Positions 14,501-41,424 are shown, numbered from the stretch's first letter. The stretch: 64,000 bases of DNA from Actinostola sp. cb2023 (GCA_033675265.1 JAUJYZ010001050.1:679501-743500); one strand, 5' to 3'. Numbers and translations are program-made. Notes: a model not told the origin generated them from the letters alone.

Positions 14501-17500
14501 TCTATCAGCAATTTGCTCCAATTTTGTTGGTATTGTTGCATCCCAGCAGGCATCCAGACCTTGCCATGTTCACAATTGTTATTCAGTAGACAATTAGGCA
14601 CCATTTATTCTATCCCAGTTGCTGCCTTTGTTGACCAATTCTAAGACAATTGCAGTCTTTTGTTATGATTCCCTAGTCAACCCCTTAAACAAACCATTGC
14701 TTATCTCCATGGTAATGATTCTATACAGAGAGCTTTGTTTATAGTTCAATAATAGTTTTTGATTGTATTGTGATCACAGGGAGGTTTTTTGGCCCTGCAG
14801 GGCATGCCGTATTGCTCTGTATGATAGTTTACTTGACCTTGCCATGTCAGGCTTGTACTATAATATTTGGCTTAAGCAAAATATTTTCAAATTTCACTTC
14901 CATGTATTAGAAAAAATGGGAAATAATCACCAAATGTGGTTTTGCTGCATAGGTAGATTTGCTGTAGACCATTTGTGTTTAAATTATTAAGCTTTTGTTC
15001 AGCCAATGGGAGGAAGGTTTTCACAGGATAGGCTTTGAACCACCATATCTTTGTCACCTACTCAAACAGTAGGATATTGCCTTTCAATGACAATATTGTT
15101 CCTGTAAATAAGAAATTTAATTCTTTTTGACATCCATAATATTCATTTCACTGTTGCCAAATAATATACATCCTGCCTATATGTACCTTGTAAAAATATT
15201 ATTTCAATGTTCCTAAAGTCAAATTACTTCAAAGAAAGTCATGATAAAAGTAGATAAAAAAATCTTGCCACTTTGTCTCCTGCTATCACAGCAACAAAAA
15301 TTGAAAAAACAGCTGCCTTTAATCAATTCATTTCCTTTGAGAGATTGGGCAATTTGCTCTACACTCAGCATACATATATATATAAGACAAAGAACCATCT
15401 ACTTTATACACCAAAGGCTGTTGAAGTGTTCATTCTAAAAAAACGACCTGGCAATCTACTGATAGGCAATCAAAGAACTGATGTTACCACAGATAAGACT
15501 TAAATCTGTCAAGTGCCCTAATATTATGAGGTGTTTCTAAAAACAAGCCCAGGCATGTAGTACCAGCTATTAGACAACTATCTTTGGTTTCAATATCACA
15601 CTCACATATTCTCTGCCACTACTGAAGGCAACATGTTGGAGAATTCAGTAAGGTACATGTGTGTGTTTTCTATAACATATTACACTCTTTAAAATGATAT
15701 CAGCTCTTTAGTACAAGATGGATTTGATATCAATCAATGTGGCACAACTTGGCCTTTGATCTTGAATCTGTAGCTTGCTGTATTAACTTTATGAGTATGT
15801 AGGTGTCCTGAAATTCCTTATGCCTAGCAGTGACCAAAGACCTGACTTTAGTAGAAGTAGTAACTAGCTTTAATGGTACCTTTCTCAATGTATAGGAGTG
15901 CACTTGTCCATGGAATATATATTGTATAATGTACACAAGTAGGTACATATACATGTACATCTTTTTATTGCACCTCATAACACTATGTTAAAGCTTGAAA
16001 TTACCGGTATACAAAGTTCTTTCCTTGTAAGATCTTTAAAAGCAGATATTATTTATTTATTGGAAGACCTTATACATGTCTAGTCTATACAGTGTAGATA
16101 TATTTTTTCACATATACAATGTACAAGGTTCTTTAACTTGGTTTTTGAATAACAGGCTAAAGCTGAACTGTAGGCAGTTCAACTGGCATCAAATTGATAA
16201 GACACGATCTGTGCTTTATGAATTTTAGCATTTGGAATAGCTGGTGCAAAAAAACATTCAGAATAGCTGGTCAGATGCATCGGTTGGCAGCTTTTTTTGA
16301 CGACCCTGCACATGCATGTACTAGAGACAGCTAGCTTCAATTCCAATTATCTCACATTGCAAAACCTATTCACTATAAAGGTTATTTTATCCTCAATCAG
16401 TATCTAAACCTCATTAGTATATAAATAGAAGTAACACTTTTGCAACACCTACATGTATCAACATGAAGACCATAAACTATATATATATTTGAACTGGCTG
16501 CCTATAATTATTATTTGAGTAATATAGCACAATGGATAAAATGTACGAACACCACTATACAATTAGCAGTAACAAAAAGGATTTTTATCGGTGGAATTAA
16601 AAATTATTTGATAGAATCTATTCTATATGATACTAAAGTGAAAGTGGCAGAAATTGTGAACAAATTGTAAAAGACTGATTACTTTTTCAGGAAAATTTGC
16701 CGCAACTGCAAGTGCCCACGTGAGGACCATAACATCATAGGTGATGATGCAAGGGCTGGTCGAAGTATCTACATGGCAGATGTACATCGGGCTTCAAGTT
16801 TAGCTAGTGATGATGACAGTGGATGTGCCCTAGATGAATATGCTTGGGTGCCACCAGGTCTAAGCCCTGAGCAGGTAAGGCCAAATATTGATAACGTATC
16901 AGCAATTAAAATACATCAATACTAAGCTAGCTATAATAGCCATGCACTAAGCTACATTTAGAGTTTTAGTCATTTTCTTGTATTGTTAATATTTTATTAG
17001 TTAGTTGTATTTGTACTTATTTTTGTTGCTACTCTCCTTCGTAAGAAGAGTACGTAGCCACTATGTTTTTATATTGCGAGTAGATTGAGTTTTTCTAAAT
17101 GCGCATAAAACATTATTATTGTGAAATACTTTTGATGACATGTATTGTATTTATTTAAAGTATTTATTAATAATTATTTTTTAAATAATAAATATTTAGA
17201 TATATTCCAACTGAAGAATAATTATTCATAATTGTTATGCAACTACTTTGCTAAGTTCTCGGCAAGATTGAATATATATACAATATCAGGCAGTTGACAC
17301 TATAATTTTGTGCACATACACTGTATAGACCCTGTGATTCTTAGAGGCCCTGATGAATCATCTACTGAGGGTTTGGCCTTATGTTAGTTTAAATAAATAA
17401 AACATCCAAGATAACCTGAGTATGTACATTAAGTGTGTCTTTTGTCAATGCTAGTGGTGACTAAACAACTTGAAAGTGGAGTATATTTGTATGAAAGGAA

Positions 17501-20500
17501 TACAGTGTATATACAATGTACACCTGTTCAGTATTTGCACAAAATACATGTAAACAAAAATAATATTTTCCTATCGAAAATGTTTATGACACTTCATTAT
17601 GGACGGAAATGCTCAGTATTGAGCATATGTAAATAAAGAAATAAACCCAGAAAGTTGTTGCCTCTGAATTGAAAATATATTTTTGCTAAACTTGTGTCAA
17701 GTGGGTGAAGTGTTATGTTGAGTGATACTTTAACTGTTCCTGAGGTTTTTTCTTTGAAGTCAAATTATTTACATTCCTCAGAGGAAAAAAAAAGGACTTA
17801 TCTGTTGTGTGCCATCTAAAAAAAGTCAGATTGTCCAGACACTTTTCTTTCACCATATTCAGTCATTAAAGTATTTGGCTACTTTTCTATCAAGATATGG
17901 CATTTCTTCACGTATATGGGCATATTTGACTTGATCTTTAGCTGATGATCCAATCATTTCGTTAGTGTCTTGGTTCATACATGTAGGTAGCACGGTACAA
18001 AGCTGTATAACAGGTCTCCTTTGATGGAACCATTTCTTACATGCAGGGACATCAGCAAAGCTTCCAACTTTATGGCACATGTAGCTAATGAAATCTAAGA
18101 AATATTCTGAGATAAGAATTTTAATATTTTTATCCTGGTATCAGTAAGTCCTATTACTTCCTGTAAAGATTAGGTACTAAGCTTTTCATATGTCACTGAT
18201 AACACTGTAGTATTTAGAATGTAGTCTATATATAAGTTTGGTATATGTCATGTACATGTATCAGAAAAAAACATTGTGACTCTTCAATTCTTGACATGCA
18301 AGCTGATCAATCCTTTAGCTGTTTCCTGAACCTTGAGCCACATTTCCTTGACTGTAAGATTATAAAATGTCACAAATAGCTGACACACTTAAATTTCCTT
18401 TGAAAATCAATATTCCTAAGGTTGCAATAATATTTATCTCTCTGCAGGTACATCTATATATGAGTTCATTGACTGAAGAAAAGATCCCCTATGTTGACAG
18501 TCTTGGAGAAAAATACCGCAACAGGCAAATCATTCTTCAGTTACCACCTCATGACAACGAGGCAAGGTTTTGTAATGGGCTCAGTGAAGAAGAGAAGAGA
18601 GAGTTACGTTTCTTTGTAGCCTTACGAAAGCGTGATGCACTGGGAAGAGGAGTAGTGAAACAAATTCCTGATATGTCAGAGGGATATGCTTGCAAAGAGG
18701 TAAAGACTCCTTTTTAACACATTCAATTTCAGTTCTGAAAATTGTTTTGATTTTCTCTTTTCTCCACACTTTACCTGCAAGTGTTAATACTAATTAGATG
18801 ATGTACATGTATTATTTGAGATGGTGACGTAATCCTTTTGGTATTCCACTTACACACTGAGAACAACTTGGGGAGAATTCCAAGTGTTTAAACTACCACT
18901 TAGTGACGTAGTACCTGCTGTTCATATAGCTTGTTCATACATTTTGTATCTTGACTAAGCCCTTACTTTAAAAAAGGTTATACTGCACATGTACATGCTG
19001 TATATTTGATTAATAGCTTACTGTAGTATACACGCATACTGTATATATTTTTGATGAAGCTCCCTGTTATTCCAGCCCTTACTTGTACATGTACATGTTA
19101 AATGGCCACATGTGACTATAATTTGTAGCCTTGTTTCCATGCATTTGCTAGAATTCCTAAACATGTAGATAACACTTTTTGTTGGTTGGGCTTTTGGTGT
19201 TTTTTATTTATTTATTTTTTTTTTTTTTTCTTTTTTATATTTTATGATGACTGATTATTATTGCTCTTTATTATATCTAGTGTGGTGACCATATTGGAGC
19301 TGGTTCCATGGCTGTGTTTGCTGCAAGGGCTGGCCAACACACATGCTGGCATGCTTCATGTTTTGTTTGTATAACATGTAGAGAACTACTGGTTGATCTT
19401 ATCTACTTCTACAAGGATTCCAAGGTGTACTGTGGACGGCACCATGCACAGTCTTTAAAACCTCGATGTTCAGCATGTGATGAGGTAAGTTTGGGGTATA
19501 AAGTAATGTCTTTCTCTTGTAATGAACAATGATCATAGAGAGTTGGTAACAGAGAGAGAAATGATTTCCTACATGGGCAAGAGGTCCTGGAGTGAGTTAT
19601 GTAAATTAGGGTATATACGTTATGCATAGTCACAGTGAAGCCATTTATGGTCCTTAGCTTGTTCGTGTGGTGTGAAGTTAAATTTATTTGATTGAATAAA
19701 GTGAGTTGTGGGAGCTTGGACCTGCCACCACACAGAGTGTACTGTGTTGTTATGACTCAAGGAAATATTAGGAATTTACAATTCCTAATATTTTCTGTAA
19801 GATTCATGTCAGGTGTCACAAATTGCGAGAAGAGTTCTCACAAGTAGCATGAATGTGCTACTCAGCTGATCTGATTGGCACATGTGTGACTAACAGACAC
19901 ACTGCATGAAGAAGAAGAAGAAGCCGCAAAATGTCTGGGCTATCTTAACCATTTTAGTGCAATATTTTCACACCAAATGTTTTTAGTTTACTATATAGCT
20001 AATTGCATAATCGTTGTCGGGTTGAAAATCATGAAAGCTATGACCAAAAGGAATTCTGGGAAAGTAAAACTCTCAAATAACACCGTCAAATCATCGACCT
20101 TTCTATCCAGACTTGTAGGATCTTAGTTAAATAGCTCATATACCTTCAAAACTACGAGAATAATAATAATAATTATTATTATTATATATCTGCATGTAAC
20201 GGTGGCTCATGATCTGATTTCCCATCCATCCTTGCGGTCTCAGCTTCTATGATTTATGATTTTCAACCCGACAACGATTATGCAATTAAGTATATACATG
20301 TAAACATATTTCATCCTCTGAATTGGTCTGATGGACATTGAGTTTAAATCCCACTGGCAGAACCTACAGCTAATTCAAAAAATGTTGTCCCAGGTTTTGT
20401 TGCATATTGCATTCCCAGACTAAAGTGCATTGTGGTCGCTACAAATTATGCAATTTCGGCAATGCAACGCAAATGAACACATGTATTGATCAGTCCATAA

Positions 20501-22226
20501 TGCACTTCAGTCTGGGAATGCAATATGCAACAAAACCTAGGACAACGTTTTTTGAATTAGCTGTATATAAAAAGCTTACAAAAATAACTCGCATAATGTA
20601 CTGAACCTACCACCAACAAATTAACCTGGAACTTCAGACCTACAAGATATTCAGTGCTACAATATATTATGTGTCTAGAGACTAATGGTGTATCTTGTAC
20701 TCTTGCAGATCATCTTTGCTGAGCAGTGTACAGAGGCAGAAGATAGATGTTGGCATGTGAAACATTTCAGTTGCTTTGAATGCGACAGTCCTCTTGGTGG
20801 AACGCGCTATGTCATGCGAGATGATCGGCCATTTTGCTGCCATTGTTTTGAAAGTCTTTTTGCTGAGTTTTGTGACTCTTGCGGAGAGCCTATTGAACCT
20901 GATGCCAGCCAGATGGCACATCATGGGCAACACTGGCATGCCAATACACAATGTTTTAGCTGTTACACTTGTGGGAAACCTCTACTAGGATTGCCTTTTT
21001 TACCCAAAAATGGAGAAATTTACTGCTCACCAGAGTGCAGCCATGGGATACATCCCATTGGGCTAGTCGAGATTTCACCTCGTTCGCAACAGAGACTGCT
21101 GCAAAACTCTTCACCGTGTACTATACCAGAGTCTTATACTTCAGATCTTGAAACAATGGAATCTAATGGTGACTCAGTGTTAAATAATTGCCAAGTCAAG
21201 GAGAATGATGTTGCTTTTACTCATCATCAAAATAGTCCTTTTACTTCACCTAAGCAAAAGAGCATTATAACGTCTACACTGGACAAAAATAGGTTGTCAG
21301 GAACAATGTTTGGAGTTATTGAAACTCCCTATGGAAAGGATGTATTTGATAGTGTCAGTGTACAGGATGGTGAATGCGAAAGGCAGTTTTATGTTAAGAG
21401 TGATGAAGGGAGGAGCTCTGGTGTTGCATCTTCTGAAAATGGATCACACAGTCATGCAAGTGATAACATGGGACAACCTTACAGGGTGATAAGCTTTGAT
21501 GGAGATAACCATGAATATATAAAAGCTACACCTGTAGAGGATGTGGAAAGCCGTGATAGTAATTATGGAACAATTGAGAGTAGGGATAGTAATTACGGAA
21601 CTGAATCGTCATCTGTGATTGACGAACTTCATAGAACATCCAGCCAGAGTTCATCGAACATAAAAGTTAGTGAGAGATCAAATAGTTCATCGTCAAGGAA
21701 ACCTATGTTGATTAAAAAGAAGCCAATGCTTAAGCATTATTACGTCATGTCAGATGAGGAAGGTGGCGAGTATGGGTACAATAGTCGGAGTAATGCATAC
21801 AGAGACAATTTATTACAGAGACCAATTTCAAGGTCACTGGAGTGTTTACCAATAAGAACTCTTCCTGAAAGCTCTTTTGTGAGAAATCATAGATTAACTG
21901 CTTCAGCGACTAGAGTTGCTGGTCGCAGAGAACAGAATAAAAAGATCTCACAGAATCCTAATCCATCAACTCAAACAAGAGCGACGTCATCAAGTCAAAT
22001 TTCAAGAACTTCTAGAGATTCTCAACCAAATGACATTATCAAAAACACAGTGCAACTGCCATGGGAGGACCCATTTGCTAACCCTGTTGAGAAGAGTAGG
22101 CAGGTCCGGCCAATTAGAAGACGAAGGATTGCATATGTAGACATTTTTGATAATAAATCCAGTGTTCCTGCGAACAGTACCACTTTGAAAAAGCAAAATA
22201 AAAGCAAGAACTGTAGAGTACAGTAA
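11567..22226 (+). CDS. prickle: Prickle-like PET/LIM planar cell polarity protein, five exons
   Basis: Exons: 11567-11694, 16691-16874, 18448-18699, 19281-19484, 20709-22226. All introns are GT-AG and phases match, giving 761 aa. Prickle is a cytoplasmic core planar-cell-polarity factor that binds Vang/Dishevelled at membranes. Order: Cys-rich N-terminus (C-x2-C, then [15 protein letters not shown], residues about 28-55, as in Testin); PET domain about 76-178, including [18 protein letters not shown], diagnostic of Prickle over Testin; LIM1 186-246; LIM2 251-308; LIM3 311-366. A Ser-rich, presumably disordered tail follows, with a doubled SRDSNYGT motif and a basic patch (RPIRRRR) near the end. 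The last four residues, CRVQ, form a CAAX box, with Gln favouring farnesylation. The ATG follows an in-frame stop at 11522; ATG 11576 is an alternative start. No frameshift or missing zinc ligand seen. Identification is firm; upstream alternative first exons cannot be excluded. Confidence 0.95.
11695..16690 (+). other. prickle intron 1 (5.0 kb)
   Basis: Donor GTACGT follows the first coding exon; acceptor TTTTTCAG precedes 16691, splitting an Arg codon. The open frames inside (for example 12829-13131 and 14763-14990) have no domain, no convincing splice context and no repeat support. The 3' half is very AT-rich and contains repeated TACATGTA-like words (15950, 16430, 16085). I see no transposon with clear ends. 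Confidence 0.8.
20001..20287. mobile_element. MITE with about 33-bp terminal inverted repeats
   Basis: The left end reads AATTGCATAATCGTTGTCGG and continues through GTTGAAAATCAT; the right end at 20255-20287 is its reverse complement with almost no mismatches. The 287-bp interior has an AATAATAATAATTATTATTATT palindrome and no coding capacity. Flanking bases do not give an unambiguous target duplication, so the superfamily is not assigned. It lies in prickle intron 4. Confidence 0.7.
20367..20563. mobile_element. mariner-type MITE family 1, copy 1
   Basis: The ends CAGCTAATTCAAAAAA and TTTTTTGAATTAGCTG are inverted repeats that continue through GGTTTTGTTGCATATTGCAT for about 60 bp each. Both ends are flanked by TA, the target site of Tc1/mariner elements. 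Related copies lie at 39502-39773 and 48678-48949. Non-coding, 197 bp. Confidence 0.8.
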
Positions 22227-23264
22227 GCCGATACATAGAACTTTTATAACTCCATTAACTTCTGCCAATATCAAAGTACAGTACTTGTTTAGGGATTAGA
22301 CTTAAATCATAGTTGTTGTCAGGATGCTTTATCGTTGCTAAGCAAATGTAAAACTAAAGTACATTTTATTGCCAGTCATATATAGCTTGCTGCCAGACTG
22401 TTTGTATCTTGAGTAATTTAATATACTTAGTTCATGTTGTTGGAGAATAATTATTCTTTAATTAATGATATGTTTGATCTTGGGGACAAAGTACTTTCTG
22501 TACAAGTGATCAATCTATAGCTACATGTATAAGTATTATATAGCTGCTGTTATATAGCATTGAATAATTATTGTACTTTATAGGATCTTATGTCTGAATT
22601 AAAAGCATTTTTTAAAGTGATCTATAATATTACTCAACATTAATTGTTGTCAATGGAAGAATATAAGTGAGTCCTGAGTTGTCCTTATAATATACATGTA
22701 ATGATAACTTTTATTATAAATAACATATATAAATGAATAACGTGTGCTCTGATTGGCTAGAAGCTCCCAAAAACCGTGTTTGTAAAAGTGAATATAAACA
22801 TGGTTTCCGTGACCTTGACAGACCTTGAAGCGATATGCAGTGGATTCAATTCGATAAATATATTTTTTCTGTTGTCAAACATGTTTTATTTACTAAACAA
22901 AAGCCATAGAATTACATCATTTCTTATTTTCTCAAGTTCAAGTTCTATCTAAATGTGATTTTGTTGTTTTGAAACTGAAAATGTGCATGAATTGAGCTTG
23001 ATAAACACACGAAACGACGAGTGACAGATGAGTCATCCTATTTTGTCCAGAACATTGAATAACGAAGAAAACTAAATGTAACTCACATACCGTACTAATC
23101 GTTCTTTGAGTTCTATAGCTACAATATTTTATCAAGTGTACGACTGAAAATAACAAGAAACAATAGCCGTATTACTCTATTTAAGCTTACTCACAAAACA
23201 GAGCAATTCTCGATTCTGGTACTACTAAATTCAAAATCAAATATTCACAATAACTTAATTTACA

Positions 23265-23427
23265 CTAAGTTACACTTAAGTTACACTATCAAGTTACACT
23301 CGATCAAGTTACACTATCAAGTTACACTCTATCAAGTTACACTCTATCAAGTTACTCTATCAAGTTACACTCTATCAAGTTACACTCTATCAAGTTACAC
23401 TCTATCAAGTTACACTATCAAGTTACA
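23265..23427. repeat. minisatellite, AAGTTACACTCTATC units
   Basis: Some ten imperfect copies of a 10-15 bp unit (AAGTTACAC with a variable CTATC / CTCTATC / CGATC spacer) in direct tandem orientation. A stray extra copy appears at 23483. Length variation is confined to the spacer. Non-coding. Confidence 0.9.
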
Positions 23428-24629
23428 CAGGCTTCCCACCACCCTGCTCTGTGTTGGGAATCCTGTGGCTTAGTTAGTTCTAATCAAGTTACACTCTGTC
23501 CCAAAACTTGCCAAAATGATATTAATTAATATTTATATATAACTGGGATTATACGGCAGGCCCATAGCCAGTATGAGGCGAGCCGAGGCAGTTGCCTCAG
23601 TAAAACATCGCTGATTATATTTATCTTTTAACTGAATTGACAAAAAGGGCTGACTATCCACTATGTGCAGCTATAAAAATTTTGTCTGCATTGAAAGTGC
23701 CTTGGGAGAGATGTTGGTCTGGCTACGGGCCTGTACGGTACCTAGAGAACTTATTGAAGTTTCTTGCAACTTATGATAAGTACAGTACATGTAATAAGGA
23801 GATCAGAAAACTGTGTTGAAGTATGTGTTGAAGTATTTGGTACATGTACCGGTATGTACTATATGTATTGTCTGCATTACAATGCAACCACCCAAGACAA
23901 AGGCCACAGCTTGGGAGTTTGCAATTTTAGTAGACTCATTACATCAAAGAAGCTGCATTCAGCACGTTGGATGTGTCTGATTGACAGACGTCTATTGCAA
24001 AGTCACCAGTTGCAACTGACTTTGATATTGAGCAGTCTGCTAGTACTGCACACTTAGTGGTAAGGTATATAGCTATTCAAACTGATGCTGGCTGACATCC
24101 AAATTTAATTCTTTTATTTGATTAAAATGATTGGGGATTTCTCTGCCTCTCACTTTCAAACAGGATGGACGCTATATATTAGAGGACCATCCGAGTACAT
24201 ATTGCACTTACCCCTCCCCTAACTAGTTTTGGTTGACTGCATATGATATACTTTGTAAGGGAAAATACATATCAACTTATATTAATTGATAAGTTTAATA
24301 TATATCTAACATATGACACTCGATATAAATATGAAGAAGGTGTACAAATGAAGAAAAAAGTATTTAAAAAGTATTTAACTACAATGCACTTGCTTGTAAT
24401 CTTTTCAAGACTAAACTCTAATGTGGTAAGTCGGATTAACACAGCGGGGTAGTGTACCCGATACATCTGTGTAGGCCAGGCTCATGCTGGGACGTGAATT
24501 ACTAGTCGTAGATTTATATTTACTGATTTTAGAAAGATATGGCCAATAAGTGAATAAGATACATTTTGTCTCTATTAAAATAATATTGATACTGATCAAA
24601 CGTTCAATGCTCTACCCATTAGCAATATA

Positions 24630-24975
24630 AAGTTATGTCAGTACTCTGCAATTAGTATTATAGTCTGTGTCTTCAAGTTCTTCAAGTTCAATGCTTTTTA
24701 CCCATAGAATATCAGGCGTGCCGCCCGAACAGTCTACCCTGCCTTCAGGTGCACCACCCAAAAGCATTGGGGTTTAGCAATATAAAGTTGAGTACTCTGC
24801 GATTAGTATTATAGTCTGTGTCTTCAAGTTCTTCAAGTTCAATGCTTTTTACCCATAGAATATCAGGCGTGCCGCCCGAACAGTCTACCCTGCCTTCAGG
24901 TGCACCACCCAAAAGCATTGGGGTTTAGCAATATAAAGTTGAGTACTCTGCGATTAGTATTTTAGTCTGTGTCAG
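24630..24975. repeat. 151-bp tandem duplication
   Basis: The word TAGTCTGTGTC recurs at 24661, 24812 and 24963, a fixed 151-bp spacing. Copies one and two are nearly identical over the whole unit, and the third is truncated. Within each unit CAATGCTTTT and AAAAGCATTG are inverted, flanking a GTGCCGCCCGAACAG segment, so each unit is itself a small hairpin-capable sequence. No open frame spans the copies. Confidence 0.85.
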
Positions 24976-25329
24976 TTTCAGAACGATTGTAGCATAAAAT
25001 CCCATATTTGTCTCAAAGTCAGACGAGCAATACCTGAATGTACTCGACGAATATCTTACCCACATTTCCAGGTGACATTTTCCATATTTTAGACAACTCA
25101 ACAGTGGAAATAAAGCTCACAAAGAATTATATTTTGATTCTAGCACCCAAACTCATCGATGACCCGCAATTGTTTATCATGTTGTGTAAGAATTGTCTGT
25201 GATTAATGTGTCAATAGAACGAATCTTATTGGACCAAGACTAATTGGCTTTGCGAACTAGTAACCCTAGGCAAACACATCACAGCTATCCTGCTGGGACA
25301 AAAAGTTTGGGGTCAGGGCTCCTCATGTA

Positions 25330-25859
25330 CCGTATTTCCTCGATTAAGCACCCCCCTCGAATAAGCGCCCCCTTGCCCACAAAATTTGAAATAAGAGACT
25401 CTCCCTTGATTAAACGGCCCCTCCCCTCCCCTAAGAAATATGGCCAGTAAGAGATTACAGAATATGGCATACAACTTGCATTTTATTAATAATAATAATT
25501 TATATTACAGTTAGGCATGTTCCTTTTATAGAGTCGTTTTCGTATCGTGCAGTGACCGTATCGCACCATAATCGTGCGGTACCCAAGCATTCTGATTGGA
25601 TGAGAAATGATTTCGTGTGCCGTGATTGGTTGAATACAATGTCTTCGATTCCGTACCGTGACTGTAACTCCGTACCGTAGGTTTCCCACTCATACGAAAA
25701 CGACTCTATGTAGTACTGTATTGAAGTTATGTTTCCGAGTTCAAATCATGTTTTTATATTAAGCACCCCCCCCCCCCCCTCGTTTATGCACCCCCCTTGA
25801 TCACAAAATTTGAAAGAAGCAACAGCGCCCAGGGCGCTTAAGTAATCGAGGAAATACGG
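25330..25859. mobile_element. mariner-type MITE family 2 (CCGTATTTCCTCGATTA), copy A, with nested MITE
   Basis: Ends CCGTATTTCCTCGATTA and TAATCGAGGAAATACGG are inverted and each is flanked by TA. The subterminal parts are C-rich. It is split by a second element at 25531-25706. Copy B is at 35779-36125. Terminal TA duplications point to Tc1/mariner mobilisation. No transposase is encoded. Confidence 0.8.
25531..25706. mobile_element. MITE family 3 (GAGTCGTTTTCGTAT), nested copy
   Basis: Ends GAGTCGTTTTCGTAT and ATACGAAAACGACTC, both flanked by TA, 176 bp. It interrupts the family-2 MITE, so it inserted later. A longer relative with its own nested insert is at 40164-40514. The interior has CCGTACCGTGAC-like stretches and is non-coding. 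Confidence 0.8.
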
Positions 25860-27302
25860 TACATACTGTATGGCCATTACGAGCCATTACAAGTTGATCA
25901 TTAATGTAAGCTTAAATCTGTTCAAAAAACACTTACCAGTAATAATAATAATAATAAATTTATTTCTTATATTGCGCAAAAAACATGTGAATGATCTATT
26001 GCGCATTATATTTATATATATATATACTAAAAATACTACGAATGCAAAACTAATGATTATAATAAAAGAGTTTTAAAAAGGCTAAGAGTTTATGTATAAT
26101 ATTTGTAAGAATTCCAAATAAAAATTCTAATTCTAATTCTTACATTGTAAGCTTAAGTGTAACTCAGGGAAACCGTAAAACCCAAAATTCTTCAAATGAC
26201 AGCTGTAAACTATAGGTCAAAGGTGAGGGTATAGCACATGTATTCACTACAATACAAGCTAAGAGTTTGAACCTTTTATTTTGTGATATCACGTGATGTG
26301 TTGATGATAAAATAATTTGCGAATTTTGTAATTGTTTTCTTTTCTGGATTGAGCTATAGCCATGCATGGCCACTCGATCGTTTCGATGCAAACAAAATGT
26401 AAGCTTATGTAAACTTATTAAAGCGTATTTAAGTTAAGCTTATAAGCTTATAAAACGATTGCCATTTTACCGTCATATTGAAATTTATAAAACTCTTTCA
26501 AATACGGTACAGCTACAGATAAGCTTAATAAAGCTTACATACAACAAAGATTGAAATACAACAAGGCAAGACGTAAGTTTACATTTGTAAAAGTGTAACT
26601 CAGGGAAACCGTAAAACCCAAAATTCTTGTAGTAAAACATTGGGGGAAAATATTAACTTTTAAAAATTACATTAAGTTAAGTCTTAATTGTGCTGCTGTG
26701 CTTTGTAATCAGAAGAAAAGAGAACAAATGAACGATCTTACATGCTCACACCAAATCCATGACAAACAATGGCGGAATCACAAAAGAAGATCTACAGACT
26801 ACAGAATTTGCAGTGAGTCGATCTCTAAGCGAGCCAGCATGTAGCTATTTTAAAATACTCCCTCCTTAGACAAACTATAAGCTTGAAATGATTTCTACGT
26901 ACGTACCTTTGGAGATCCTCTCAAACTCTGCAGGAAGATCTGTTCAAAATCCCCAGCTTTCTCCAAAAGACAAAACCTGAAGAGATCAAACAAGGCGAAT
27001 GACTGAAGCGATTGTGATTGGTTGATTGACCGATACTGTCACACCCTGTCACACCCACCAAGGGGCAGGTTTGTGCAAGTACCCTTGGAGGTGTTGTAAC
27101 CGCTGCACCGTTTGTCCCAGCTGTTGCACTGCATGAAAAAACGCTAGTCATTTATTAGCTTTCTTGCAAGATCATTCATTCCTTCATTTATGGGTTTTCT
27201 TTTAAGCGGCCCTCTGTTAAGCGGTCACCCTCTATTAGAGGCCACTTTCACTCAACTATTCCCGGAAATCGGTCCCACTTGGTTCAGGTATACTACAATC
27301 AC

Positions 27303-27378
27303 TATAGTTGGAACCTCTCTAAGCGACCACCTCCCGTAAGCGACCACATGGCTTAACATTTTGGGTGGTTCGACTGTA
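27303..27378. mobile_element. short pogo-like MITE remnant
   Basis: A roughly 75-bp segment starts TAGTTGGAACCTCTC and ends GTGGTTCGACTGTA, imperfect inverted ends with AAGCGACCACCTC subrepeats, about 270 bp upstream of the phosphatase start. Further AAGCGG words lie to its left (27205-27230) and may be an older part of the same element. The ends are degenerate. Confidence 0.4.
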
Positions 27379-27648
27379 TTTATATATAGCGCTTATACAT
27401 TTGTGTGATCAGGTCCGCAGAAATCTGATGTTGACTGGTCAATCTTGAGTTCCTTATTGGAAAAGAATTGAAAGAATTCATAAAGAGAAAGAAAAACGGA
27501 GAGAGAAAAAAATAAGAAGGAAGGGAAGGAAGGAAAAACACCACATGACTGAAATAACTTATTCCAAAACTTCCCCTTTAGCTTGGGCTTCCTGTGTTCC
27601 ATATATGAAAAAGGTCACGATGAAATCGCATGACTCACTTCACCGGAA

Positions 27649-41424
<13,776 letters not shown>

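Larger units (their letters stand above)
16875..20708 (+). other. prickle introns 2 to 4
   Basis: Intron 2 (16875-18447, GTAAGG...CTGCAG), intron 3 (18700-19280, GTAAAG...ATCTAG) and intron 4 (19485-20708, GTAAGT...TTGCAG) are AT-rich and carry many TACATGTA palindromes and a T-run at 19217-19231. Intron 4 has two MITEs (20001-20287 and 20367-20563), a short GAA repeat near 19908 and an AAT/ATT palindromic microsatellite near 20160. No nested gene was found. Confidence 0.75.
22227..27302. other. intergenic region between prickle and the phosphatase gene (part)
   Basis: Just after the prickle stop there is an AT-rich probable 3' UTR with an ATTAAA polyadenylation-like hexamer at 22598. Beyond that lie a minisatellite (23265-23427), a 151-bp tandem duplication (24630-24975), a nested MITE pair (25330-25859) and a 38-bp direct repeat (about 26154-26191 and 26591-26628, containing GTAACTCAGGGAAACCGTAA). 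The stretch 26400-26550 is rich in AAGCTTA words. No gene is supported. Confidence 0.65.
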
